Shown: positions 34,720 to 43,981 of the stretch, in pieces
How the letters are laid out: every line of letters starts with the position of its first letter
How positions within the stretch are numbered: the first letter of the stretch is position 1
From: Bacteroidales bacterium UBA5349
GTDB taxonomy: Bacteria > Bacteroidota > Bacteroidia > Bacteroidales > Tenuifilaceae
DNA length: 64,000 nt
Direction: 5' to 3'
Assembly: GCA_002410065.1 (NCBI GenBank)
Contig: DHQB01000017.1
Span: 58,788 to 122,787, forward strand
Position numbers and translations under genes: made by a program
The notes under the pieces: model-generated
The model's database searches: none
The model's input: only the letters and a program-made list of their open reading frames with translations
What the model was told of the DNA's origin: nothing

Positions 34720-36390
34720 CTACATTAAACCTGTAATAACACCATTGTTATCCACATCAATATTTTCAGATGCTGGTATTACTGGCAAACCAGGCATACG
34801 CATAATTTGCCCAGTGATAGGCACAATAAACTTAGCGCCAGCAGCTATCTCAATTCGCCTTACAGTAACAATAAAATCTTTTGGCCTCCCTAATAGTTCG
34901 GGGTTGTCAGAGAGTGAATACTGTGTTTTTGCTATACAAACCGCCACTTTATCCAACCCAAGGCTATATACTTTTTTCAAATCATTTTTGGCCTGCTCTG
35001 TATAATCAACAGCTTCGGCGCCGTATATTTTCTTTGCAATGGTCTCAATTTTCTTCTCGGGTGTCCAGTCCCAATCGTACAAAGGCTTATAACGGCAAGC
35101 ACACTTAGCTACTATTTTAGTAATTTGCTCGGCTAAGTCAATCGCCCCTTCGCCACCTTTACCCCATACATCAACAACTGATACAGGTACGCCCAGATCG
35201 CGGGCAACTTTTTTTACAAACTCAACCTCCTCTTCGGTATCACTGGCAAATCGGTTAATGGCAACAATGGGGCAGATGCCAAATAACTCCATATTCTGAA
35301 TATGCTTTTGCATATTAGCTGCTCCCGCTTTTAGTGCTTCAAGATTAGGCTTAGAAACCTCTTTAACCGGAACGCCACCATGATACTTCAATGCCCTAAT
35401 GGTAGCAACCAAAACAACTGCATTTGGCGATAAACCAGAAGATTCGCACTTGATGTCAAGGAATTTTTCAGCTCCCAAATCAAAACCAAAACCAGCCTCA
35501 GTTACCACAAATTCGCTCAGGGAAAGGCCTAGTTTGGTTGCAACAACCGTATTTGTGCCCTGAGCAATATTGGCAAACGGGCCACCGTGTATTATAGCAG
35601 GAGTATTCTCAATTGTTTGCACCAAATTGGGGAGCATAGCATCCTTAAGCAATGCAGCCATTGCGCCTTCCACTTTTAAATCGCGAGCAAAAATGGGTTT
35701 TTTATCAAAAGTAAAACCAATGAATATATCGCCTAAACGTTTCTTTAAATCGTTAATATCTTCGGCCAAGCAAAGAATAGCCATAACTTCAGAAGCTGCA
35801 GTTATATCAAATCCCGTTTCGCGAGGTATACCCGATGTTGTTCCACCTAACCCAACAACTATATTCCTTAACGACCTATCGTTCATATCCATTACCCTTT
35901 TCCACAGAACCGTACGTGGATCGATGTTAAGCGAACGGGTTTTACTTTGAATATTATTATCGATAATTGCAGAAAGTAGGTTATGCGCTTTCTCAACGGC
36001 AGAAAAATCGCCAGTAAAATGTAGGTTAATATCCTCCATTGGCAGTACCTGCGAGTAACCACCACCGGCAGCACCACCCTTCATACCAAACACAGGACCT
36101 AAAGATGGCTCACGAAGCACAACCGTTGTCTTTTTACCAATTCGGTTAAGAGCTTGAGCCAAACCAATGGAGACAGTAGTCTTTCCTTCGCCAGCAGGCG
36201 TTGGTGAAATTGCCGAAACTAAAATCAGGTTATTCTTGTTTAAGTTCTTTCTATCAATAAGTTTAAGCGGCAATTTGGCTTTGTACTTGCCATAGGGGAT
36301 TAAATCGTCGTGTGAGATACCAAGTTGAGTAGCGATCTCGGTAATGGGTTTCATGGTTGCCTCTTGGGCAATTTGAATGTCCGATTTCAT
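34720..36390 (-). CDS. fhs: Formate-tetrahydrofolate ligase
   Basis: 556 residues from the ATG at 36390. SPTPAGEGKTTVSIGLAQAL is the ATP-binding loop, with LREPSLGPVFGMKGGAAGGG and TEAGFGFDLGAEKF also diagnostic. It makes 10-formyl-tetrahydrofolate from formate and ATP for one-carbon metabolism. The frame opens 12 codons earlier, but a perfect -7 box (36436-36443) places transcription near 36429, only 3 bases before that upstream codon, and family members begin MKSDIxIAQ. Confidence 0.96.
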   Translation of the reverse strand: MKSDIQIAQEATMKPITEIATQLGISHDDLIPYGKYKAKLPLKLIDRKNLNKNNLILVSAISPTPAGEGKTTVSIGLAQALNRIGKKTTVVLREPSLGPVFGMKGGAAGGGYSQVLPMEDINLHFTGDFSAVEKAHNLLSAIIDNNIQSKTRSLNIDPRTVLWKRVMDMNDRSLRNIVVGLGGTTSGIPRETGFDITAASEVMAILCLAEDINDLKKRLGDIFIGFTFDKKPIFARDLKVEGAMAALLKDAMLPNLVQTIENTPAIIHGGPFANIAQGTNTVVATKLGLSLSEFVVTEAGFGFDLGAEKFLDIKCESSGLSPNAVVLVATIRALKYHGGVPVKEVSKPNLEALKAGAANMQKHIQNMELFGICPIVAINRFASDTEEEVEFVKKVARDLGVPVSVVDVWGKGGEGAIDLAEQITKIVAKCACRYKPLYDWDWTPEKKIETIAKKIYGAEAVDYTEQAKNDLKKVYSLGLDKVAVCIAKTQYSLSDNPELLGRPKDFIVTVRRIEIAAGAKFIVPITGQIMRMPGLPVIPASENIDVDNNGVITGLM

Positions 36391-36435
36391 ATTTATGTTT
36401 AATTTATCGATTAATACTCCAAACAATTATGGGCA

Positions 36436-36443
36436 CAAAGGTA
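36436..36443 (-). promoter_or_regulatory. -7 box of fhs
   Basis: The reverse strand reads TACCTTTG, an exact TAnnTTTG match; no -33 element at standard spacing. Confidence 0.45.
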
Positions 36444-36567
36444 ACAACATTTCTGCCAAAGGGTTTAAAAAAAACAAACTTGATTTGCTATCTCATTGAT
36501 ATTTAGCGTAAATCATTTTCTTTGAAACACAAAAACCATGGCTAAATTCTATGGTCTGTTAGTAAAA

Positions 36568-38919
36568 TTAAACCATGATTCCCAACACAGTAACATCATC
36601 TGTCTGTTCATATTTAACCCCATCGCTATCAACCCATCTATCAAATGTATCCTCTAGGGCCTTACCCTGCTCCTTCATGGGCAATACTGAGGTTTGGGCA
36701 ATTAACTTTTTAAAGGCTTTAAACATGTTAAACTTTTTACCATTTGGACCACCAAACTGATCGGGAAATCCATCCGAAAACATGTATAGCCTATCTCCTG
36801 TATTAAGCAATACCTCATGATCAACAAACTCACCCATAAAGATATGAACAGCCACAGGGAAAGGATTTGGCTTAATCTCCTCAATTTCAGGAATGGCATG
36901 TGGCTTCCCTTTTAACTGATCAGTTCTAACAATCCATAGCGGACTATTGGCACCAGCCCAAAAGCACTGCTTGGTTTTGGTATTTAGCGAAATAATACTC
37001 ATATCCATGCCATCTCGCTGCGATCCCCATTCACCCTTCTGCTTAAGAGCACCAATGATGTACGAACGGAGTTTGCTAAGTATCCTCGAGGGCTTGGTAA
37101 CGTCACCACTTAGCACAATCTCGTTTAGATAAGAGATTCCGAGCATGCTCATAAATGCACCTGGAACTCCATGCCCAGTACAATCAACAACCGACACAAC
37201 TATCCAATCGTTTATACGAGTTGCCCAGTAAAAATCGCCGCTCACCACATCCTTGGGTCTAAACATAATAAAGTACGATTGGATTCCCCACGATCGATTT
37301 ACAAAGGTGATATCGAGATCGGGGAGCATTGCTGATTGGATAAAATGAGCGTATCGAATAGAATCGTCAATCTTAGTTTTCTGTTTCTCCAGTATTTCTT
37401 TTTGATCAATGGCGATTAGGTAAAGGTTCTCTATCTCCTTTTTGGAAACCTCTAACTTACCTTGCTTATCCTCCAACTCTTCAAGCTGAACCGAAATCTC
37501 CTCCTTCTGTTGGAGTATCTCCTCATTTTGCTCAGCCAGAGCTCTGTTTGCATTCCGCTTTTGCCTAAAGTACAATAACAGCACAATAAGAAATACGATA
37601 AGAATTACTATAATTCCAACTGACATGAATATTTGCGCCCGTTGGTTTACGATCCTTTTCTTAAAAAACTCTTTCTCCTTTATCATGCTTTCGAGCTGCA
37701 GCTGATTCTTTTCCACTTCGTACCTAGTGGTCATCTGGGCGAGGGCATTTGTTTTTTCGGTAGAAAAAATCTCCTGTCGCACAATAAGGAGTTCATTAGC
37801 ATACATTAGGGCTTTGCTTGTGTTGCCTAGCTCCTCATAAATCTCCTTAAGGTAACCTGCAGATTCGCTAATGTAGATTGCCGAAGAGATGCTCTTTGCA
37901 ATTTCAAATGCTTTTAGGGCATTTTTAAGCGCTTTCCCTAAAAACTGATTCTTTTCGCTATTATTAACTGTTGATTTTGAGATCAGTAAATTTAGGTATG
38001 CAAGATTCCCGTAAACACTTGCCTGCCCAATTCTATTTCCTGTACTCAAATAAACATCAAGTCCCCTCTGAAAATACTCTATTCCCTTATCAAACTTATC
38101 CTGCGAGGCATAAAGAATTGCAATATTGTTGTAACCCTGAGCCACCCCATTCAAATCATTTAGTGCTTGTTTTAACTCCAGTGATTTTTGGTAATTTTTA
38201 AAAGCTTGTTCAAAATTATTGCTATACCAATGGATAATCCCAATATTATTGTAGCTATACGAAAGCCCTCTTTTAATCACTTCAACAGAATTTCCGTCGG
38301 GTTTAGTCAAAAGACCTTCAAATATATCGCGGGATAGGGTATGATATTCCATAGCTTTATCATACGACTCCATCTCCTTTAGCACGCTGCCAATATTGTT
38401 GTAGCAATCGGCAATGCCAATACTGTTCTTATTAGAGTTAAAATACTCCAAGGCTTTATAGTAGTGTTTTAGGGCAAAATCAAAACTTCCCATATTAAAA
38501 TAAACATTACCCAAATTCTGGTAACATTGTGAAACTCCAAAAGCATTATCAATTATATTATAAATATTGAGTGCTTTCTGATACATTTCTATCGATTTTG
38601 AATACTCTGATGTTTCCCTGAAGTGAAGCCCTGCAGTCCTAAGCAAATCAGCATAGGTTAACCTAAAACGTTCATCTACAGAACTCATAGATGCTATAAT
38701 GCTATCCGCTTTGCCAAATAGCACAACCGCAGAATCGGGGTTTGAGGTTATCAATCCTTTTGCAACTTTTACCATTGCTATAGCCCGAGTAGAATCCGAT
38801 TTTGCTTCTCGGTATGCATTCCAAAGAGAATCAACTTTAGCATCTTGACCCATGGATCCTAAACTGGTAAAAAGAATCAAAAAACATAGAAGGGCATTGA
38901 TTGGGCAGTTTATCTTCAT
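36568..38919 (-). CDS. TPR protein with SpoIIE-type PP2C phosphatase domain
   Basis: 783 residues. After a signal peptide (1-24), tetratricopeptide repeats run from about 60 to 400 (repeated YNNIG and YNNIAILYASQDKFDKGIEYF units). Then come a membrane helix near 430-455 (IFMSVGIIVILIVFLIVLLLYF), a coiled coil 460-525, and a SpoIIE phosphatase domain from about 535 (FRPKDVVSGDFYW, VDCTGHGVPGAFMSMLG, DGMDMSIISL, FSDGFPDQFGG). The metal-binding Asp residues are present. It would be an inner-membrane sensor with periplasmic TPRs and a cytoplasmic Ser/Thr phosphatase controlling an anti-sigma-like pathway. No kinase or antagonist gene is adjacent. Confidence 0.92.
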   Translation of the reverse strand: MKINCPINALLCFLILFTSLGSMGQDAKVDSLWNAYREAKSDSTRAIAMVKVAKGLITSNPDSAVVLFGKADSIIASMSSVDERFRLTYADLLRTAGLHFRETSEYSKSIEMYQKALNIYNIIDNAFGVSQCYQNLGNVYFNMGSFDFALKHYYKALEYFNSNKNSIGIADCYNNIGSVLKEMESYDKAMEYHTLSRDIFEGLLTKPDGNSVEVIKRGLSYSYNNIGIIHWYSNNFEQAFKNYQKSLELKQALNDLNGVAQGYNNIAILYASQDKFDKGIEYFQRGLDVYLSTGNRIGQASVYGNLAYLNLLISKSTVNNSEKNQFLGKALKNALKAFEIAKSISSAIYISESAGYLKEIYEELGNTSKALMYANELLIVRQEIFSTEKTNALAQMTTRYEVEKNQLQLESMIKEKEFFKKRIVNQRAQIFMSVGIIVILIVFLIVLLLYFRQKRNANRALAEQNEEILQQKEEISVQLEELEDKQGKLEVSKKEIENLYLIAIDQKEILEKQKTKIDDSIRYAHFIQSAMLPDLDITFVNRSWGIQSYFIMFRPKDVVSGDFYWATRINDWIVVSVVDCTGHGVPGAFMSMLGISYLNEIVLSGDVTKPSRILSKLRSYIIGALKQKGEWGSQRDGMDMSIISLNTKTKQCFWAGANSPLWIVRTDQLKGKPHAIPEIEEIKPNPFPVAVHIFMGEFVDHEVLLNTGDRLYMFSDGFPDQFGGPNGKKFNMFKAFKKLIAQTSVLPMKEQGKALEDTFDRWVDSDGVKYEQTDDVTVLGIMV

Positions 38920-38965
38920 CTCTAATGAGTTTACTGTTGACTTATTTTTTTTGATGGTTATTCTA

Positions 38966-38995
38966 CAAAGTTAATTTTTTTGTTCTCCATTCAAA
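38966..38995 (-). promoter_or_regulatory. Promoter of the TPR-SpoIIE gene
   Basis: The reverse strand has TTTG (38992-38995), 18 bases, TAACTTTG (38966-38973). The -7 box is exact and the spacing is one base short. Confidence 0.5.
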
Positions 38996-39086
38996 CCAAA
39001 GAGTTTAACTTCAACTGTTTAATTTTAGTTTTAAACCATTAAACGTATTTAATTGTTATACATACATAATCATAAAAAACATTGAA

Positions 39087-39968
39087 ATGAGAAGAATACT
39101 GTTCACCCTAGCCGTTATCGCAAGTTTACTTGTTATATCGAGCACTAATAGTAATTCACAAAGTACCCCCATTGACCAAGTAGAGGTTGCACCAAATTTG
39201 TACAGGCTTTTTGTAAATAATGCAGTTGCTGTAATCGTTTTCGATGGTGATGAAGGGAAAATTGTTGTTGATGCTGGTTACGAACGAACTGCAATAGACC
39301 TAAAAAATGCCATTATGCGCATTTCAAATAATCCCATTGCATACCTCATAAACACACATATCCATGGCGATCACACAGGAGGAAACATAGTTTTAGGTGA
39401 TGAAAACGTTACCATAATTGCTCACAAAAATGTTAAAACCTTCTTAAGCACCGAAAAAAAACAAGGAGACAAGGTAATACCCGCCTTTCCGAAAAACGGG
39501 CTACCTAGCATTACCTTTACCGACAGCCTAATGCTCGATAAGAATGGCGAGCAAATTGAACTCATTCATCTACGTGGAGGTCATACCAATAGCGATATTG
39601 TTGTTTATTTTCCCAACAGAAAGGTTGTTGCCCTTGGCGATTTACTATTTGCAAACTATTTTCCATATGTAGATATTGGAAACGGCGGTAATCCAATGCA
39701 ATACCTTAAAAATGCCGAATGGATTATCAACAATTTTCCAAAGGATGTTATCCTAATTGGTGGACATGGTCCAGTTTATAGTATTAATCAATATAAGGAA
39801 TGGGTTTTGACTCTGCAAAAAACAATGGCCTTAGCCAAATTGCAAAAGGAAAAAGGAGTTACATTGGAGAAAATGAAAGAGGATAAGATTCTTAAAGAAT
39901 GGGAATCGTTTGGTAGTTTTTTTATTACCGAAGATCGTTGGTTAGAAACAATTTACCCATACCTATAA
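39087..39968 (+). CDS. Secreted metallo-beta-lactamase-fold hydrolase
   Basis: 293 residues with a signal peptide (1-24, ending SNSQS). The zinc-binding HIHGDH at 91-96 (H91, H93, D95, H96) plus a later His in HLRGGHT near 166, Asp in ALGDLLF near 188 and His in GGHGPVY near 229 complete a two-metal site. The similarity is to the SoxH-like and quinoprotein-relay-type MBL proteins rather than to glyoxalase II. Periplasmic hydrolase of unknown substrate. Confidence 0.88.
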   Translation: MRRILFTLAVIASLLVISSTNSNSQSTPIDQVEVAPNLYRLFVNNAVAVIVFDGDEGKIVVDAGYERTAIDLKNAIMRISNNPIAYLINTHIHGDHTGGNIVLGDENVTIIAHKNVKTFLSTEKKQGDKVIPAFPKNGLPSITFTDSLMLDKNGEQIELIHLRGGHTNSDIVVYFPNRKVVALGDLLFANYFPYVDIGNGGNPMQYLKNAEWIINNFPKDVILIGGHGPVYSINQYKEWVLTLQKTMALAKLQKEKGVTLEKMKEDKILKEWESFGSFFITEDRWLETIYPYL

Positions 39969-40066
39969 AACACCACCGAGCATGGGTTTGCTTTAGTTTA
40001 TACTCATTATTGAAAAATTTTGTAACTTCGTAGGGTATTGTATTATGAACAAATATAGACTCTACA

Positions 40067-42193
40067 ATGAAAAATCTAAAGCAAATTTATCTTATCCCTG
40101 CAATTGCAATAATTCTGGTTGCATTTGGCTTTTATACCTGTAAAAATTTAAACAACGCAGAGCAAAAGTTAATTAAGGAACTTAAAGCAAAAGGGCTTGT
40201 AGCCCAAGTAATATCTGCAGAAAATTTCTACAAAGGTATAACTCCCCCTAATTTTGATAGCATTGCAGGGGCTGATTATAAACCCTCATATAACGAAGAA
40301 CCTGAAATTCCAGCTCAATGCTGGATTGAAACAAACTATGGCACCCAAAACGCATGTAAGTATTGTCATACCGATTATTTGGCTGAAATTAAGCATGGAA
40401 ATGCATTCCCGATATCCGACGATCAAGAGGTATATAGTTTTCCAAGTCCAAACCTAAATAGAATACTATGGCAAAACCTAATCTATCCACAAAAAATTGA
40501 AGAAAGACTAGCTGCCGATGGTGTTGCCATTCCAAACATTGAAGATGTTGAATATGTTCGACACGACAACTGGACACCCGCTTTTGAGATGGCTCGCGGT
40601 AATGGAGATAATCACTGGGTAAACAATCAATCTCCCAATGCAAATTTCATCCTCTTCCCTGCCCTAAACCCAAACCATCTGTTTCCATATAAAAAGGAAA
40701 ACCCCACTAGCAATGGAGTACATGGGTTTATTGACAACGAGGGTTTTGTACGAACCGAACAAGAGCAACACACAGGTTGGCGAGCAGTAAACTTTTTTCC
40801 CTACACCCTATTCACCCCTCTTACCGGAAGCGTAAGCGGAATATACGTAAGGCTACCTAAGAATTTTATGTCCACAAATGGAGAGGTTAATATTGATATC
40901 TATAAGCAAAACTTAAGAATACTTGAGAAAAACATTAAAAATCAACCCTGTAAGTTTACCAATTATATAGGCGACGCCAGTAATGTTAAAGTAAAGAAAG
41001 GATTCTACCCTGTAGGCACTGAATTCGCCCACCCGCTTCACTATGTCGATCTAAATGCCGATGGCGAAATAGGCTTAAATATTGATGGTGTTGCTGCTAA
41101 CAACAGCTATCAGTATGAGTTTCCTGGCACCCGCTCGAAGAGGGTTAAGGAGATTAGGTATATGTATAAGTGGAAAGAGGTAGGACTTGAGGACATTGAA
41201 GAGGAAGAGAAAGAGGAAGATGACGAAGTTTCCTTTGGTACATATATTGGCGTTGAAGGACAAGGGTGGATTGATAATGGAGTAGGATGGATAATTGCCG
41301 CATTTATTGAGAATAGGCATGGACAGCTTCGTCCACAAACAACTGAGGAGTTAGCCCAATGCTTGGGCTGTCACGCAAAAGTAGGTACTACCGTTGATGC
41401 AGTATGGTCGTTCCAGCGCAAACTGCCCGAAATGGAAGGTTGGGCCGATATGAATTACGGGCAATACTCATCAAAGGACCCTAGCAAAACCAAACTTCAC
41501 GATTACCTCAACGAACGAGAGCAAATGGGAGAATTGGGTTATTTTTATCATAGCGTTATTGGTGCAGATTTATATGGAGTGATGAAAACTGAGGTAAAAA
41601 ATGAACTCATGCAATTTGTAAAAAAATCGAACATAACTCTTCCTTTTGCAGTAACTGCCATACTCGATGATGAAGCCATTAAACAAATGCCCAAAGAGCA
41701 AAGAGAGCCGCTGTTGCTTGCACGTCAATCATTAATGCGCATGTACAGCAAAAGCATGGAGTATATGCAGTATTGCAACGATGACGATAACTATTACATA
41801 AAAGGAAACGTTTTTTACCCATTACCAGAAACTATGAAGGCCAACATCCAAGGATATCGTAAAATTGTTCTCGATCAAAGTTTTAATTTAGGTAAAGATG
41901 TGTTTGGTAGTTCCGATGATCATGTGCCATTTACTTTCCGCTCTGATGGAACTGTTGTGGACGAAAATGGAACTATCATACCCGTTGGCAATGTAATTTA
42001 TAGCAGACCCTACGATGAAGAAGGAGAAGGTACTACCCCTACAGGTATTGTTGAGGGAGATGCATTTGACATCAACGGAAACCCGGTGAGTTCATTTAGC
42101 GATGAAGATGAATTAAGAGGAAAGATTAGATTTAGCGGAACACTTGACAAATACTACAATCCGATACTTAGCGGGAAAGCTATTAGAAAGTAG
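40067..42193 (+). CDS. Exported protein with two CXXCH heme motifs, unknown family
   Basis: 708 residues with an N-terminal membrane segment (about 5-24) whose following Cys25 is not in a strict lipobox. Two c-type heme sites are visible: CKYCH at 97-101 and CLGCH at 432-436. A highly acidic stretch (EDIEEEEKEEDDE near 375-387) lies between. The rest (WTPAFEMARGNGDNHWVNN, VGTEFAHPLHYVDLNADGEIG) has no recognised domain but is well ordered. It looks like a periplasmic diheme cytochrome or an enzyme with such sites. It follows the MBL gene with 98 bases between them and ends at a strong terminator. Function unknown. Confidence 0.7.
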   Translation: MKNLKQIYLIPAIAIILVAFGFYTCKNLNNAEQKLIKELKAKGLVAQVISAENFYKGITPPNFDSIAGADYKPSYNEEPEIPAQCWIETNYGTQNACKYCHTDYLAEIKHGNAFPISDDQEVYSFPSPNLNRILWQNLIYPQKIEERLAADGVAIPNIEDVEYVRHDNWTPAFEMARGNGDNHWVNNQSPNANFILFPALNPNHLFPYKKENPTSNGVHGFIDNEGFVRTEQEQHTGWRAVNFFPYTLFTPLTGSVSGIYVRLPKNFMSTNGEVNIDIYKQNLRILEKNIKNQPCKFTNYIGDASNVKVKKGFYPVGTEFAHPLHYVDLNADGEIGLNIDGVAANNSYQYEFPGTRSKRVKEIRYMYKWKEVGLEDIEEEEKEEDDEVSFGTYIGVEGQGWIDNGVGWIIAAFIENRHGQLRPQTTEELAQCLGCHAKVGTTVDAVWSFQRKLPEMEGWADMNYGQYSSKDPSKTKLHDYLNEREQMGELGYFYHSVIGADLYGVMKTEVKNELMQFVKKSNITLPFAVTAILDDEAIKQMPKEQREPLLLARQSLMRMYSKSMEYMQYCNDDDNYYIKGNVFYPLPETMKANIQGYRKIVLDQSFNLGKDVFGSSDDHVPFTFRSDGTVVDENGTIIPVGNVIYSRPYDEEGEGTTPTGIVEGDAFDINGNPVSSFSDEDELRGKIRFSGTLDKYYNPILSGKAIRK

Positions 42194-42209
42194 TGGTAAT
42201 AAAAAAACA

Positions 42210-42249
42210 AAAAGTGCTCACCTGAATGAATAGGGTGGGCACTTTTTTT
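42210..42249 (+). terminator. Intrinsic terminator after the diheme-motif gene
   Basis: AAAGTGCTCACCT and AGGGTGGGCACTTT form a 13-bp stem with one mismatch, followed by a T run. It lies 17 bases after the stop codon. Confidence 0.85.
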
Positions 42250-42373
42250 ATGCCAAAAAAAATCGAGATTATGCTGAAATAGACCTTTTGAAAATTTATG
42301 GGTGCATTTATTTACAATCATTAAACATTAACGTCAATCTATTGTTATTAGAATAACAAAAAAAACAAAAACA

Positions 42374-42859
42374 ATGGAATACTCTACAAATAAAATAAAA
42401 CATATTGAGGCCAAAGCATCGATTTGGATGCACAAGCATGGTCTTTTACTCCTGAGAATTAGTATTGGAATTGTATTCTTTTGGTTTGGAATTCTAAAGT
42501 TTTTCCCCGGCTTAAGCCCTGCACAAGATTTGGCCATTAGAACAATTAGCCTACTAACCCTAAACTTAATATCGGGCAAAACCATAATTATTGGCTTAGC
42601 CAGCTGGGAGGTTTTAATTGGCATTGGGTTTTTAACGGGTAAGTATATGAAACCAATCCTAGTTTTACTCTTCGTTCAAATGGCAGGCACCTTTGCACCA
42701 GCATTCTTTTTCCCCAATGAGGTTTTTAATGCAATTCCTTACGCGCCAACCCTCGAAGGGCAATACATTATTAAAAACATTGTAATTATTAGTGCTGCCC
42801 TGGTAATTGGAGGAAAAACATTTGTACGTAACCCAGTTGTAATCACTAAGAACAATTAG
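42374..42859 (+). CDS. DoxX-family membrane protein
   Basis: 161 residues with four hydrophobic helices. LLLRISIGIVFFWFGILKFFPG near 24-45 holds the conserved first-helix glycines of the DoxX/DoxD family, followed by LASWEVLIGIGFLTG and LLFVQMAGTFAPAFFFP. Family members are small inner-membrane proteins linked in some cases to oxidative stress or oxygen-dependent sulfur chemistry. Orphan gene here. Confidence concerns the family, not its role. Confidence 0.83.
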   Translation: MEYSTNKIKHIEAKASIWMHKHGLLLLRISIGIVFFWFGILKFFPGLSPAQDLAIRTISLLTLNLISGKTIIIGLASWEVLIGIGFLTGKYMKPILVLLFVQMAGTFAPAFFFPNEVFNAIPYAPTLEGQYIIKNIVIISAALVIGGKTFVRNPVVITKNN

Positions 42860-42994
42860 AATTTCAATTAAATTTTTGGCCTAGTCAGAACCTTAATATT
42901 TGTAATTAGCGAAATCAGATTAACTGCCAAATTTTTAATGCTAATTTTTTATTCAATAAAAATTGAACCTATCTTTATACTTTAAAATTGCACT

Positions 42995-43213
42995 ATGGAT
43001 AGCAACATCTATATCCTAAAGGTTCATGGAGCAGGTGCTCAAGCAGATTACCTGCAGCTACGCGATAGTACCATGACACTTATTGGCAATATTAGGTGTA
43101 CACCTCCATATCAAGGCCTTAAACGATTATTTGAGGGCGAAACGATTATCGAAGAATTATCAAATGCCATTGGGCAGCTACCCTATGGTAAACTAACCAA
43201 AATTAAATTGTAG
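42995..43213 (+). CDS. Small conserved protein upstream of ftsE-like gene
   Basis: 72 residues, no cysteine pair, no membrane helix: MDSNIYILKVHGAGAQADYL, then LIGNIRCTPPYQGLKRLFEGE and LPYGKLTKIKL. No known domain recognised. The stop codon is immediately followed by the ATG of the ABC ATPase (spacing zero), so translational coupling is likely. This pair arrangement suggests a role with the ATPase. Confidence 0.75.
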   Translation: MDSNIYILKVHGAGAQADYLQLRDSTMTLIGNIRCTPPYQGLKRLFEGETIIEELSNAIGQLPYGKLTKIKL

Positions 43214-43924
43214 ATGGCACTCGACACAATTATTGAGTTTAAAAAGGCATCAATCTTTCAGGAAGATAACCTTGTGCTTGCTGATGTAAACCTGAAAGTA
43301 GATAAAGGTGAGTTTATTTACCTCATTGGTAAGGTTGGTAGCGGAAAAACAAGTCTAATAAAAACCATAACCGCCGAAATTCCACTAAAAAAAGGCGAGG
43401 GACGAGTTGTAAACTTCGAACTCCATAAACTGAAAAACAAACAGATACCCTATCTAAGAAGAAAAATTGGAATCGTTTTTCAGGATTTTCAGCTGCTAAC
43501 CGATCGAACTGTTAATGACAACCTAACCTTTGTTCTAAAGGCTACTGGATGGAAGAATAAGCAGGAGATGAAAGATAGGATTGACGATGTTCTTGATAAA
43601 GTGGGCCTTAAACATAAAGATTTTAAAATGACCCACCAACTATCAGGCGGAGAACAACAGCGGATTGTAATTGCCAGAGCGCTTTTAAATAACCCAGACA
43701 TTATACTTGCCGATGAGCCCACGGGCAACCTCGACCCTGAAACATCCGACGATATAATGAAGATTCTGTTTGATATTGCAGCAACAGGCAGAGCTGTTAT
43801 TATGGCGACTCACAATTATAGCTTGCTTAAAAAATTTCCATCGAAAACCTTGCGCTGCGAAAAGACAAGACTAGTGGAAACCGATCACACATCGGAGATT
43901 GATTTTGATAGCTTAATGGAGTAA
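43214..43924 (+). CDS. ftsE: FtsE-like ABC transporter ATPase
   Basis: 236 residues. Walker A GKVGSGKTSLIKT near 38-50, signature LSGGEQQRIVIARALLNNPD near 142-161, Walker B DIILADEPTGNLDPET near 161-176 and H-loop MATHNY near 196-201. The sequence, especially DEPTGNLDP and the short length, matches FtsE, which with FtsX regulates peptidoglycan hydrolases at the division site. No ftsX follows: the next gene is convergent. LolD-like roles are an alternative, so the symbol is tentative. Confidence 0.8.
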   Translation: MALDTIIEFKKASIFQEDNLVLADVNLKVDKGEFIYLIGKVGSGKTSLIKTITAEIPLKKGEGRVVNFELHKLKNKQIPYLRRKIGIVFQDFQLLTDRTVNDNLTFVLKATGWKNKQEMKDRIDDVLDKVGLKHKDFKMTHQLSGGEQQRIVIARALLNNPDIILADEPTGNLDPETSDDIMKILFDIAATGRAVIMATHNYSLLKKFPSKTLRCEKTRLVETDHTSEIDFDSLME

Positions 43925-43981
43925 CCTTAAGTATTTCTTTTTATTACTCTGAATCATATTGAGATCTGAATGACCTCATAT

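Noticed and set aside
36391..36426. N-terminal extension of Fhs
   Set aside because: The promoter box is only a few bases upstream and family members start at the ATG at 36390.
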